NCBI RefSeq assembly: GCF_020866965.1
Contig: NZ_JAJATX010000003.1
Span: forward strand, 1 to 64,000
Source of the DNA: Microvirga roseola
GTDB taxonomy: Bacteria > Pseudomonadota > Alphaproteobacteria > Rhizobiales > Beijerinckiaceae
Length of the DNA: 64,000 nt
Reading direction: 5' to 3'
Within the stretch, counting starts at the first letter, position 1; each line of letters begins with the position of its first letter. Positions 18,376-26,709 of this stretch are shown piece after piece. Under the pieces are notes generated by a model. It was not told the origin of the DNA. It made no database searches and saw only the letters and a list, made by a program, of their open reading frames with translations. Made by a program: the position numbers and the translations under genes.

Positions 18376-19530
18376 TCACGACGCCATGGCGGCCTTCGAC
18401 CGGACAACCTCGACCGCGAGCTTGTCCGCTCCGGTCGGCACGGCCTCGTTGATGCGGCGGAACGTGGCGAGCGCCTGTCCGACGATCTGGTCCATGTTGT
18501 AATAGCGGTAGGTCGCGAGGCGACCGACGAACCACACGTCCGGAGTGGCGAGCGCCAGCCGCTCGTACTTCTTGAACAGCTCCTGGTTCTCCGGCTTCGG
18601 GATCGGATAATAGGGGTCGCCTTCGGCGGACGGGTACTCGTAGGTCAGGGCCGTTTTCGCATGGTCCTGACCGGTAAGGTGCTTGTATTCCGTGACGCGC
18701 GTGTAGTCGTTCGTCTGCGGATAGTTCACCACGCCCACGGGCTGATGCCACGGCCGATCCAGGGTCACATGCTCGAAACGAAGGGAGCGGTAGGGCAGCC
18801 TGCTGAACCGGAAGCCGAAATACTCGTCGATGGGTCCGGTATAGATGACGCGACGATGGGGGACGACATGCTTCACGTCCTCATAATCGGTCTGCGTCAT
18901 GACGTGGATGTTCGGATGGCTCACCATCTTCTCGAACATGCGCGTGTAGCCGTGCTTCGGCATGTACTGGAACTCGTCGGTGAAATAGCGATCGTCCCGG
19001 TTCGTACGGGTCGGAACCCGCGAGGTCACCGACTTGTCGAGTTCGGAAGGATCGAGCCCCCATTGCTTGCGGGTATAGCCGCGGAAGAACTTTTCGTAGA
19101 GCTCGCGCCCGACGGCGGACACCACCACGTCCTCGGCCGTGCGGATCTCGCGAACCTTCTCGGCGCGCTCCGCGAACCAGTCCTGCAGCTGCTCGGAGGT
19201 GAGATTGAGATCGTAGAGCTTGTTGACCGTGTCGAGATTGATCGGGATCGGCACGAGCATCCCGTCAACTTCCGCCAGGACCCGGTGCTCGTAGAAGCGC
19301 CATTCGGTGAAGCGGGAGAGATAGTCGAAGATCTGCTTCGAGTTGGTGTGGAAGATATGGGGCCCGTACTGATGGATCAGCAGGCCTTCATCGTCGTACC
19401 GGTCATAGGCGTTTCCGCCGATATGGTTGCGACGGTCGATGAGGAGAACGCGTTCGTTACGCTCCGTTGCAAGGCGCTCTGCAAGAACGCTTCCCGCAAA
19501 GCCGGCGCCGACAATCAGCCAGTCGTACAT
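18376..19530 (-). CDS. glf: UDP-galactopyranose mutase Glf
   Basis: This flavoenzyme interconverts UDP-galactopyranose and UDP-galactofuranose. It has 384 residues, with the FAD-binding GAGFAGSVLAERLA near the N-terminus, RNHIGGNAYD, the GPHIFHTN block and GYTRKQWG in the middle, and the C-terminal FVGRLATYRYYNMDQ with a conserved Arg. It starts 6 bp downstream of the glycosyltransferase stop and 68 bp before the GH1-RmlD fusion gene, so the three are probably one transcript that supplies and handles a galactofuranose-containing glycan. Confidence 0.95.
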   Translation of the reverse strand: MYDWLIVGAGFAGSVLAERLATERNERVLLIDRRNHIGGNAYDRYDDEGLLIHQYGPHIFHTNSKQIFDYLSRFTEWRFYEHRVLAEVDGMLVPIPINLDTVNKLYDLNLTSEQLQDWFAERAEKVREIRTAEDVVVSAVGRELYEKFFRGYTRKQWGLDPSELDKSVTSRVPTRTNRDDRYFTDEFQYMPKHGYTRMFEKMVSHPNIHVMTQTDYEDVKHVVPHRRVIYTGPIDEYFGFRFSRLPYRSLRFEHVTLDRPWHQPVGVVNYPQTNDYTRVTEYKHLTGQDHAKTALTYEYPSAEGDPYYPIPKPENQELFKKYERLALATPDVWFVGRLATYRYYNMDQIVGQALATFRRINEAVPTGADKLAVEVVRSKAAMAS

Positions 19531-19536
19531 TCTCGA

Positions 19537-20754
19537 TTACTCCGCAGGCGTGGTGACGTAGAGGGGACGGCTCGATGCCGCGCGGTCGAGGCTGTTGCCT
19601 TCCATGGCGCTGCGCATGAGGGCATGCATCGAGGTCCAGGTCTTGTCCCAGGAACCCGCAGCAAGATGCCGGTCGACCTTCGCGAGCCAGGCCTCCTTCG
19701 GCCGCGCCAGAACGGCCTCGGCCTTCTCCACGACATCCCTGGCATTCCTGGCGATCTCCACGAGCCCCTTCTCGCCGTATGGGCGAACCACGTCGGTGAT
19801 CGGAGTCGAGATGACCGGGACGCCGGCGGCGAGGAATTCCGGCGTCTTCGTCGGGCTGATGAACTTCGTCGCCTCATTGAGGGCGAAGGGCATGAAGCCG
19901 ATGTTCCAGCCGGAGAGGTAATGCGGCAATTCCTTGTAGGAGCGCCCACCGAGCCAGTGAATGTTCGGACGCTGCGGCAGGGATTCGGGCTCGATCTTCA
20001 CCACCGGGCCGATCATGACGAAGTGCCAGTCCGGGCGCAGGGCCGCGGTCTCGGCGACGAGATCCACATCCATGCGCTCGTCGATGACGCCGAAGAAGCC
20101 GAGGCGCGGATGCGGGATATGCGCCTGATCGCGCGGATCGCCCGCAAGCGAACGCGCCTGCGAGAAATGGTCGAATTCGATGGATGACGGGAAAGCGTGA
20201 ACGCTGCGGTGGCGGTGGCGCTTGGCCTCATAGAGGCTCATGCCGCCGGTGAAGACGAGATCGCAACGCGAGAAGAGAGCGTCCTCGAGGGTCAGTAGTT
20301 CCTGCGAGGCTCCGCGGAACAGGGACAGCTCGTCCATGTTGTCGTAAATGCAGAGATCGCATTCGAGATCGCTCGTGAAGGCCATCGCCATCGGCGTGTA
20401 GTACCAGAAGACTCGGGGCCTCTTGGCCTCGCGGCCGATCAGGTCTTCGATCAGGTCGTGCTGCTCGGCAATGGCATCCTCATGGGACAGGCCTTCGGGG
20501 AGGATCGGCGCCGCGACCGCGAGGCCCTGTGGCCGCTCGCTGACCTCCATATGCGCGGCAGCGCCGGCCTTGAAGATCGGCTCCTCGACGATGAGCACGT
20601 CGTAATGCCGGGCGGCGCGGCTCAGGAGATGCTGGGGACGCTGCCAGACGAAATCCCACCGGAGGTGGGAGAAGCAGACGAGGAGAGGCTTCTGCAAGCT
20701 GGCTTTGAAAGACGGGCGAAGGGCATGCGGCTGCGTTGTCGAACGCTCATGCAT
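19537..20754 (-). CDS. Glycosyltransferase, GT-B type
   Basis: A 405-residue protein with a GT-B arrangement. The N-terminal segment has CFSHLRWDFVWQRPQHLLSR, a sequence typical of a group of family 1/4 transferases. The C-terminal domain has GFFGVIDERMD, IHWLGGRSYKELPHYL and SPTKTPEFLAAGVPVIST, the sugar-nucleotide-binding part. It is the first gene of the leftward set with glf and the GH1-RmlD fusion. Acceptor and donor are unknown; the neighbouring Glf makes UDP-galactofuranose a candidate donor. Confidence 0.87.
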   Translation of the reverse strand: MHERSTTQPHALRPSFKASLQKPLLVCFSHLRWDFVWQRPQHLLSRAARHYDVLIVEEPIFKAGAAAHMEVSERPQGLAVAAPILPEGLSHEDAIAEQHDLIEDLIGREAKRPRVFWYYTPMAMAFTSDLECDLCIYDNMDELSLFRGASQELLTLEDALFSRCDLVFTGGMSLYEAKRHRHRSVHAFPSSIEFDHFSQARSLAGDPRDQAHIPHPRLGFFGVIDERMDVDLVAETAALRPDWHFVMIGPVVKIEPESLPQRPNIHWLGGRSYKELPHYLSGWNIGFMPFALNEATKFISPTKTPEFLAAGVPVISTPITDVVRPYGEKGLVEIARNARDVVEKAEAVLARPKEAWLAKVDRHLAAGSWDKTWTSMHALMRSAMEGNSLDRAASSRPLYVTTPAE

Positions 20755-20947
20755 GGCGCGATCCTCTAATACAGAGATGTGTTGTCACGATCGGACAGAA
20801 AACACGGTCCGGATTGATGAAACTATGTCTTCAGTGAAGCGCACCGGCGTTGCACCGCGGTCGCAGTCGAATCTCAAACTCGATGGGTGCAATTAGGTTC
20901 CACAGCGAACCCTATTCTTGTGCAATCATTCGCGATGATGGGAACAA

Positions 20948-21265
20948 TTACTTCTTCTCCAGCATTAATGTTCCTTGTTTCTGGATGAAGGTCTTCGCCT
21001 TCTCGGCCACCATAGCGAGAATCCAGGGCAACTGCACCTCGACGTGCACCTGATCCTCCATGACGTCGAGATGGCCGTTGATCGTCTGGCCCATGGCGCC
21101 GACGCGGAAGTCCATGCGGTCGCCGCTCCAGGTCTCGTCGACCGTGGCGACCTTGTCGCCGAACTGCGATTTCAGGCGCGTGAGCCCGCCCTGAAGGCGG
21201 CGCGTCGCTTCAGCCTTGCCGAGCTGATGGGGGATGGAGACGATAAGAGGTTTCGACATGGGCAT
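20948..21265 (-). CDS. Polyhydroxyalkanoic acid system family protein
   Basis: A 105-residue soluble protein. The N-terminal IVSIPHQLGKAEATRRL and the following WSGDRMDFRVGAMGQTINGHLDV match my recollection of the PHA_gran_rgn family, which is named for a link to polyhydroxyalkanoate granules. No phaC or phasin gene is present in the window, so the link to storage granules is from the family name only. It may instead be a small lipid-binding protein of the SRPBCC type. The gene stands alone, with 193 bp of non-coding DNA before the next gene downstream. Confidence 0.72.
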   Translation of the reverse strand: MPMSKPLIVSIPHQLGKAEATRRLQGGLTRLKSQFGDKVATVDETWSGDRMDFRVGAMGQTINGHLDVMEDQVHVEVQLPWILAMVAEKAKTFIQKQGTLMLEKK

Positions 21266-21340
21266 GCTCCGCTCGTTTCATGGACGACAAGCGAAGCGGC
21301 GCGATTCGGGTTCCGCGCGGATATGCGCTCCACGAAACGG

Positions 21341-21646
21341 CTACAGCATTTCCACCCGAATCGCGCGGATGACGATGGTCTCCTGCTGGAAGCGGCGCTC
21401 CAGCTCGGCGCGATACTCCACCCACCAGGGGTTGTCGATCTCGCGGGCCATGACCTCGAAGACGACGATGTCGTCATGGGCCGTGCGGCCGCCCTCCTTC
21501 CACGTGCCCTCGGCAGGAGCGCGGGTGAAGCTCGTGATGCCGCCGAAACGCTCCGACAGCTCAGAGCGGACACGCCCGTAGGCGGCACTGTCGAATCGGC
21601 GGCCTGCATTGTCTGCAAGCGGCAGGAGGATCTGGACCAGGTGCAT
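21341..21646 (-). CDS. Conserved hypothetical protein, 101 aa
   Basis: I do not recognise a named family. The product is about 101 residues, starting MHLVQILLPLADN, with a central GGITSFTRAPAEGTWKEGG and HDDIVVFEVM, and ending in IVIRAIRVEML. It is soluble and looks like a ferredoxin-like alpha/beta fold. The start is taken at the second Met because CAGGG lies 7 bp upstream; the first Met is 6 codons earlier. It lies between the PHA-system gene and another small unknown gene on the same strand. Confidence 0.65.
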   Translation of the reverse strand: MHLVQILLPLADNAGRRFDSAAYGRVRSELSERFGGITSFTRAPAEGTWKEGGRTAHDDIVVFEVMAREIDNPWWVEYRAELERRFQQETIVIRAIRVEML

Positions 21647-21745
21647 CGCCGAACCCTGAAGCATCGTTTCGCAGCCCGGCGCGCCGTTCTGCTCGATGCG
21701 CCAAGAGATAGTTCAGGCGATGCGAAAGGCGAGGCCCGGGAAATG

Positions 21746-22099
21746 TCAGGCGAGAAGGGCCGCGAAGAGGTCCTCGTCGGATTCCGGCAGGTCGCGCACG
21801 CTGTAGCGGCTTGAAGGCTTGGAGATGCGCCACGGATGGTCGGTGGCGGCATGGAACGCCTCCGAGGGGCGCAGGCGGCGGACCGTGCCGTCGGCCTGCA
21901 CCTCGTCGATGACCACGAAGCCGAAGATCGTCAGCCGCGTCGCCACGATTTTCGTTGCCCGGTCATCGGCGGCAATCGGCAGAGAGCCCGCGGCATAGAC
22001 CGCATCCATGAGGCTCTTCTGATCGCGGCGAGGATGAGCCGCCGAACGCGCGCCCGGAAAGCGGATGACGTTCGTCGGCTGAGACGATCTCGTTTCCAT
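21746..22099 (-). CDS. Hypothetical protein, 117 aa
   Basis: A 117-residue soluble protein without a family I can name. The N-terminus is polar (PTNVIRFPGARSAAHPRRDQ). A beta-rich middle follows (TKIVATRLTIFGFVVIDEVQADGTVRRLRPSEAF), and the C-terminus is acidic (LPESDEDLFAALLA). No signal or membrane segment is seen. It is followed on the same strand by the hypothetical gene at 21341, so a small operon is possible. Confidence 0.6.
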   Translation of the reverse strand: METRSSQPTNVIRFPGARSAAHPRRDQKSLMDAVYAAGSLPIAADDRATKIVATRLTIFGFVVIDEVQADGTVRRLRPSEAFHAATDHPWRISKPSSRYSVRDLPESDEDLFAALLA

Positions 22100-22157
22100 A
22101 TAAGCAACCCTTGGTCCCGAATCGAACCGAGGATCGCCGCAAGGGATTAAGAAGCGC

Positions 22158-22574
22158 CTAATCCAGCTTGTGGAGGGAAACGAAGGCGGTGCCGGAGGAG
22201 ATCAGGCCCAGGGTCTGAGCGGGCCCTTTCGCCAGATCGATGACGCGCCGGTGGACGAAGGGGCCGCGGTCATTGACGCGAACGATCACCGAGCGGCCGT
22301 TCTCCTCGTTCACGACCCGCAGGCGCGTGCCGAAGGGGAGCGAGGGATGGGCGGCCGTCATGGCCATGGAATTGAACCGCTCGCCGCTCGCGGTCTTCCG
22401 GCCATGGAAGCCGGGACCGTACCAGGAGGCCTTTCCTTTCTGGAATTCCTCACCCTTGTAGTCGGCTTGGGAAATGGATCCCGTGGTCGAGGGATCATTG
22501 GCGGCGGTGGTATTGCAGGCGGCGACAAACAGAAGTGGCACCATGAGCGATACACGGGTGAGGATGATCTTCAA
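22158..22574 (-). CDS. rlpA: RlpA-like septal-ring lipoprotein
   Basis: A DPBB-fold protein related to RlpA, a lytic transglycosylase of naked glycan strands at the septum. A TTG start preceded by GGGGAG gives 138 residues, beginning MKIILTRVSLMVPLLFVAAC with a lipobox; longer in-frame starts would put about 27 polar residues before the signal. The RlpA core is GKASWYGPGFHGRKTASGE, then PFGTRLRV, and VRVNDRGPF with the catalytic Asp. There is no C-terminal SPOR domain, so this is a short form. Confidence 0.88.
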   Translation of the reverse strand: MKIILTRVSLMVPLLFVAACNTTAANDPSTTGSISQADYKGEEFQKGKASWYGPGFHGRKTASGERFNSMAMTAAHPSLPFGTRLRVVNEENGRSVIVRVNDRGPFVHRRVIDLAKGPAQTLGLISSGTAFVSLHKLD

Positions 22575-22875
22575 GGATAGTCTCCCCTTCCTTTTCGTTA
22601 GGAAGTGAAGCTGCGCCATAAAAAGGCAAGAATAAGGCGCAATGATTTTTCTCAATTGTCGCCATACTTTCGAGATGTGGACGTCTTGTGGAGAATAGCC
22701 TGGAACGGCTCCGAATCGGAGCGTGTCTAGCCTGGATAACGTTCCATTCCCCAGCGTAAGAATCCTTGCAATCCTGGCTTTGCAAGGATGCTCCCCTAGC
22801 CAGAACCGGCGCCCGATCTAGTTGCCTTCTACCTTCGAGCCTTCCCGTCACTGGTCCTGCGAGGTCTGCCGGCTC
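22575..22875. promoter_or_regulatory. Divergent control region of rlpA and the carotenoid operon, with inverted and direct repeats
   Basis: This 301-bp gap separates rlpA (left) from the isoprenoid operon (right) and must hold both promoters. Three structures stand out. One is a 15-bp palindrome, GCTCCGA-A-TCGGAGC (22708-22722). It is flanked by a direct repeat TAGCCTGGA at 22696-22704 and 22728-22736, whose starts are 32 bp apart, about three helical turns. The third is a 10-bp inverted repeat, ATCCTTGCAA and TTGCAAGGAT, at 22762-22789. They could be operator sites or an attenuator. No convincing -35/-10 pair was assigned. Confidence 0.5.
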
Positions 22876-24426
22876 ATGTCGAATTCCTCTCCATCCCGCC
22901 GTGTGGCCATCGTCGGCGCAGGCCCGGGAGGCCTTGCCGCCGCCATGCTGCTTGCGCGGGAGGGCGTGCCCGTGACGGTCTTCGAGCGGGAACCCGCCGT
23001 CGGCGGCCGGACCCGGACGATCCAAGCCCCAGGGGGCTACAGGTTCGACATCGGCCCCACGTTCTTCCTTTATCCGCGGATTCTGAAGGACATCTTCGAG
23101 GCCTGCGGGGAGCGGCTCGAGGATCATGTCGAGCTCAGGCGTCTCGATCCGCAATATCACCTCGTCTTCGAGGGCGGCGGCGAGATCCGCGCGACGAACG
23201 ATCTGGCCCGCCTCGAGCAGGAGATCGCCCGGATTGCACCGGACGATGCCAGGAACGTCCGGCGCTTTCTCGCCGACAACCGGGAGAAGCTCGAGGCCTT
23301 CCGCCCCGTGCTCGAACAGGCCTTCTCGAGCCCTGCCGACCTCGTCTCGCCGGCTATGCTGGCGGCGCTGCCGAAGCTCCGGCCCTTCTCCAGCGTCGAT
23401 GGCGATCTCAGGCGCTATTTCGCCGATCCGCGCGTGCGCCTCGCCTTCTCGTTCCAGACGAAATATCTCGGGATGTCGCCGTTCCAGTGCCCGAGCCTGT
23501 TCACGATCCTCTCGTTTCTTGAATACGAGCACGGGGTCTATCACCCCATCGGCGGCTGCGGCGCAGTCTCGGAAGCGATGGCGAAGGTGGCGCGCAGGAT
23601 GGGCGTCGACATCCGCGTGAACACGCCGGTCGACCGCATCGTCTATGAGAAGGGCGAGGCCGTCGGACTGGAGGCGGCCGGCGAGCGCTTCGCCGCGGGC
23701 TCGGTCGTGGTGAACGGCGATTTCGGCCATGCCATGCGCCGCCTCGTGCCGGAAGCCATGCGTCCACGGTGGAAGAACAGGAAGCTCGACGGCGCGAAGC
23801 TCTCCTGCTCCACTTTCATGCTCTATCTCGGCATCGAAGGCGGCGTGGGCGATCTTGCACACCACACGATCCTCCTGGCGCGGGATTACGAACGCAACAT
23901 CCGGGAGATCACCGAAGGCGTCCTCTCCGAGGAGCCCTCGATCTATGTGCAACACGCGGGCGCAAGCGATCCTTCGCTGGCGCCGGAGGGGCACACGAGC
24001 CTCTATGTGCTCGTTCCGGTTCCCAACTTGCGCTGCAACATCGACTGGGCGCGCGAGGCGCCGCGCTACCGCAGGCTCGCCCTGGAGCGCCTGAAGGTCT
24101 TGGGGCTCGACGACATCGAGAGCCGCATCCGCTTCGAGCGCATGGTGACGCCGCGCGGCTGGCAGGACGAGTTCGCCGTGTTCGAGGGCGCAACCTTCAA
24201 CCTCGCGCACAATCTCACGCAGATGCTCTATTTCCGGCCGCACAACCGCTTCGGCCGCAACGTCTATCTGGTCGGCGGCGGCACGCATCCCGGCAGCGGC
24301 CTGCCGGTCATCTTCGAGGGTGCGCGCATTACGACGCGGCTCCTGCTGGAAGACCGGCAGCGCCGGCGCACCCGGCATGACGAGCCTGCGCGCACTCCCG
24401 AGCCCGTCACCGAAGCAGCCTTGTAG
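22876..24426 (+). CDS. CrtI/CrtN-family carotenoid desaturase or oxidase 1
   Basis: A 516-residue FAD-dependent phytoene-desaturase-family enzyme. The N-terminus carries the dinucleotide fold VAIVGAGPGGLAAAMLL, then VGGRTRTI and RFDIGPTFFLYP. The C-terminal YLVGGGTHPGSGLPVIFEGAR is the family's FAD signature. The ATG of MSNSSPSRR is chosen; an in-frame Met 18 codons earlier lacks a ribosome site. It heads the operon containing HpnC-HpnD and HpnE, which make squalene, so squalene or a dehydrosqualene is a more likely substrate than phytoene. Whether it acts as a CrtN-like desaturase or a CrtP-like methyl oxidase cannot be told. Confidence 0.88.
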   Translation: MSNSSPSRRVAIVGAGPGGLAAAMLLAREGVPVTVFEREPAVGGRTRTIQAPGGYRFDIGPTFFLYPRILKDIFEACGERLEDHVELRRLDPQYHLVFEGGGEIRATNDLARLEQEIARIAPDDARNVRRFLADNREKLEAFRPVLEQAFSSPADLVSPAMLAALPKLRPFSSVDGDLRRYFADPRVRLAFSFQTKYLGMSPFQCPSLFTILSFLEYEHGVYHPIGGCGAVSEAMAKVARRMGVDIRVNTPVDRIVYEKGEAVGLEAAGERFAAGSVVVNGDFGHAMRRLVPEAMRPRWKNRKLDGAKLSCSTFMLYLGIEGGVGDLAHHTILLARDYERNIREITEGVLSEEPSIYVQHAGASDPSLAPEGHTSLYVLVPVPNLRCNIDWAREAPRYRRLALERLKVLGLDDIESRIRFERMVTPRGWQDEFAVFEGATFNLAHNLTQMLYFRPHNRFGRNVYLVGGGTHPGSGLPVIFEGARITTRLLLEDRQRRRTRHDEPARTPEPVTEAAL

Positions 24427-24440
24427 GGGGAAGACCGATC

Positions 24441-24845
24441 ATGCGGCGCATCGGGTTGTTCGGGTGTCTTCTTCTCGCAACTCCACCGGCGCAGGCCGCA
24501 ACCCTCGTCATCAGGGCGGAGGGCGTCCAGTCGGCGCAGAACATGCTCTATGCCGGCATCTGCGATACGAGCTTCGAGGAAGCGACCTGCCCCTACAGGG
24601 GCCGCGAACCCGCACGGCCCGGCCGGGTCGAGTTCCGCGTCCGCAACGTGAAGCCGGGCGCCTACGCCATCGCCGTCTTCCATGACGTGAACTGCAATAG
24701 GCGGCTCGACCGCAACTTCATCGGCCTGCCCAGCGAGCCCTACGGGTTCTCGAACGATGTCGGGCGACGCGGACCGCCGAGTTTCGGTGCGGCGCGGATC
24801 GTCGTGAGGGAACCCACGACCACCGTCGTCATCCCCATTCGCTAG
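24441..24845 (+). CDS. DUF2141 secreted protein
   Basis: A 134-residue protein with a signal peptide (LFGCLLLATPPAQA) and a small beta-sandwich typical of DUF2141: NMLYAGICD, the GAYAIAVFHDVNCNRRLDRNFIGLPSEPYGFSND block and FGAARIVV. The function is unknown. It starts 14 bp after the first desaturase gene, preceded by GGGGGAAG. From memory, DUF2141 genes recur next to carotenoid and hopanoid genes in Methylobacteriaceae, suggesting a role in handling or placing the lipid in the periplasm, which is inference. Confidence 0.85.
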   Translation: MRRIGLFGCLLLATPPAQAATLVIRAEGVQSAQNMLYAGICDTSFEEATCPYRGREPARPGRVEFRVRNVKPGAYAIAVFHDVNCNRRLDRNFIGLPSEPYGFSNDVGRRGPPSFGAARIVVREPTTTVVIPIR

Positions 24846-25173
24846 GAGCCCATGCTGTGGCGTTCCAGACCCTTCTCTCCCACGGAGGAGACCGCAGAGG
24901 GCCCGGCGCCTGTTCGCGCCGGGGACAGGCCGCGGCGCAACCGCCGGCCCGCCCTGGTGACAGAATCGTGATCCATCGCCAACGGATCGAGCGCCTGGAG
25001 GCCGCCGGATCTGGCCCGATGATCCGTGCTCCCGAGCCAAAGGCTCCCCGGATGATCTGCGCCCGCTCCCCTTCGTGCGGGCTCGCCTTGAAGTGGGCCA
25101 TGCCCTTCCTAGAACCAACGGAACGACAGGACATGGCCCCGGAGAGCAGCCGATGCCCTCCAGGAGGAATTGC
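24846..25173. other. 328-bp gap inside the carotenoid operon
   Basis: This non-coding gap splits the DUF2141 gene from the second desaturase, while nearly every other junction of the operon is a 4-bp overlap. A short frame over 24857-25177 has no recognisable domain and no good ribosome site, and I rejected it. A textbook AGGAGG lies 6 bp before the GTG start at 25174. A second promoter for the downstream six-gene block may lie here, but no clear box was found. Confidence 0.4.
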
Positions 25174-26709
25174 GTGAGCGCTCAGGATCATTCGGTTGCC
25201 GTGATCGGCGGGGGATTGGGCGGCCTCGCAGCCGCCTGCGTGACCGCTGCACGCGGTCACAAGGTTACGCTCTACGACAAGAATGCGTGGCTGGGCGGCA
25301 AGGCGGCGGTGCTGCACGAGGAGAGCTTCCGCTTCGATATGGGGCCGACGATCCTCACCGTGCCACGGGTTCTGGAGCGCATCTTCGCGGAGGCCGGGCG
25401 TAACCTGTCCGACTACCTCGACCTCGTGCGCCTCGATCCGCAATGGCGGTGCTTCTTCGACGACGGAACGCGCATCGATCTCCAGGAGGACATCGAGACC
25501 ATGGCCGACGCCATGGACCGCTTCGCTCCCGGGAAGGGCGCCGGCGAGGGATACCGGCGCTTTCAGAAGATCTCGGCCCATCTCCATGACGTCTCGAACC
25601 GGTTCTTCTTCTGGAAGCCGGTGGAGGATCTGTTCGACACCATCAATGTGCGCGCCAACATGAACCCGTCCACACTGCGGGACGTGCTCTCATTGCGGAT
25701 GGGATCGTCGGTCGCCGGCACCATCCGCTCCAAGGTGAAGGACGAGCGTCTCGCGCAGATGCTCGACCACTTCACGCAATATGTCGGCTCCTCGCCCTAC
25801 GGCTCCCCGGCCGTGCTCTGCGCCATCGCGCATATGCAGGCGGCGGACGGCGTCTGGTATCCCACGGGCGGCACCCGCGCTGTGGCCGAAGCCCTGATGA
25901 AGCTCGCCACCGAACTCGGCGCGACCTTCAGGCCCACAACGGATGTGACATCTCTGCGGATCGAGAACGGCGCGATCACCGGCATCGTGACGGCGAACGG
26001 AGAGACGGCCGCTTATGACAGCGTCATCTCCAACATGGATTCGATCCGCACCTATCGCGAACTCGTCGGCGGCGATGTGGGCGAGCACTATGCCAGGAAG
26101 GATTTCGAGCCGGCCTGTTCCGGCGTGGTGCTCTATCTCGGTCTCAAGGAACGCTACGACCACCTCCTCCACCACGACTTCGTGTTCTCCCGGGATCCGG
26201 AGGAGGAGTTCGACTTCATCTACCGGAAGGGCGAGCCTGCGCCCGATCCGACCTGCTATATCGCGGCGCCTTCCATGACGGATCCGAGCGTTGCCCCGCA
26301 AGGGGGCGAAGCGCTCTATGTGCTGGTCCACACACCGTATCTCAGGCCGCATCACGACTGGTCGCAGATGTTCCCGGCCTACCGCCGGGTCATTCTCGAC
26401 AAGCTGAAGCGCACGGCGGGCATGGAGGACATCGAGGAGCGTATCGTCGTCGAGCGCCATCTCACGCCGCAGGACATTCACGACCGCTACAAGGTGCTCA
26501 ATGGCGCGATCTACGGGCTTGCAAGCCATGGCAAGTTCATGGGCGCGTTCAAACCCGGCAACCGCAGCCGGAAGGTGCGCGGCCTCTATCTCGCCGGTGG
26601 CGCGGCCCATCCCGGTCCCGGCATGCCGATGGTGATGATGTCGGGCTGGATCGCAGCCGACGCCCTCGATGCGGACGTGAAGGGCGAGAGCTTACGGAAC
26701 GTGTCTTGA
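25174..26709 (+). CDS. CrtI/CrtN-family carotenoid desaturase or oxidase 2
   Basis: A 511-residue member of the same family as the enzyme at 22876. It shows VAVIGGGLGGLAAACVTAARG, WLGGKAAVL, FRFDMGPTILTVP near the start, GVWYPTGGTRAVAEAL in the middle and GLYLAGGAAHPGPGMPMVMMSGW at the end. The GTG start is fixed by a perfect AGGAGG with 6-bp spacing; upstream Met codons lie in non-coding sequence. The stop overlaps the TTG of the acyltransferase gene. Two such enzymes in a squalene-making operon fit the CrtN plus CrtP pair that desaturates and then oxidises C30 chains. Confidence 0.9.
   Translation: MSAQDHSVAVIGGGLGGLAAACVTAARGHKVTLYDKNAWLGGKAAVLHEESFRFDMGPTILTVPRVLERIFAEAGRNLSDYLDLVRLDPQWRCFFDDGTRIDLQEDIETMADAMDRFAPGKGAGEGYRRFQKISAHLHDVSNRFFFWKPVEDLFDTINVRANMNPSTLRDVLSLRMGSSVAGTIRSKVKDERLAQMLDHFTQYVGSSPYGSPAVLCAIAHMQAADGVWYPTGGTRAVAEALMKLATELGATFRPTTDVTSLRIENGAITGIVTANGETAAYDSVISNMDSIRTYRELVGGDVGEHYARKDFEPACSGVVLYLGLKERYDHLLHHDFVFSRDPEEEFDFIYRKGEPAPDPTCYIAAPSMTDPSVAPQGGEALYVLVHTPYLRPHHDWSQMFPAYRRVILDKLKRTAGMEDIEERIVVERHLTPQDIHDRYKVLNGAIYGLASHGKFMGAFKPGNRSRKVRGLYLAGGAAHPGPGMPMVMMSGWIAADALDADVKGESLRNVS

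Noticed and set aside
24857-25177. A possible 106-residue protein between DUF2141 and the second desaturase
   Set aside because: No ribosome site, no domain, Arg/Pro-rich translation, and it runs into the desaturase start region.
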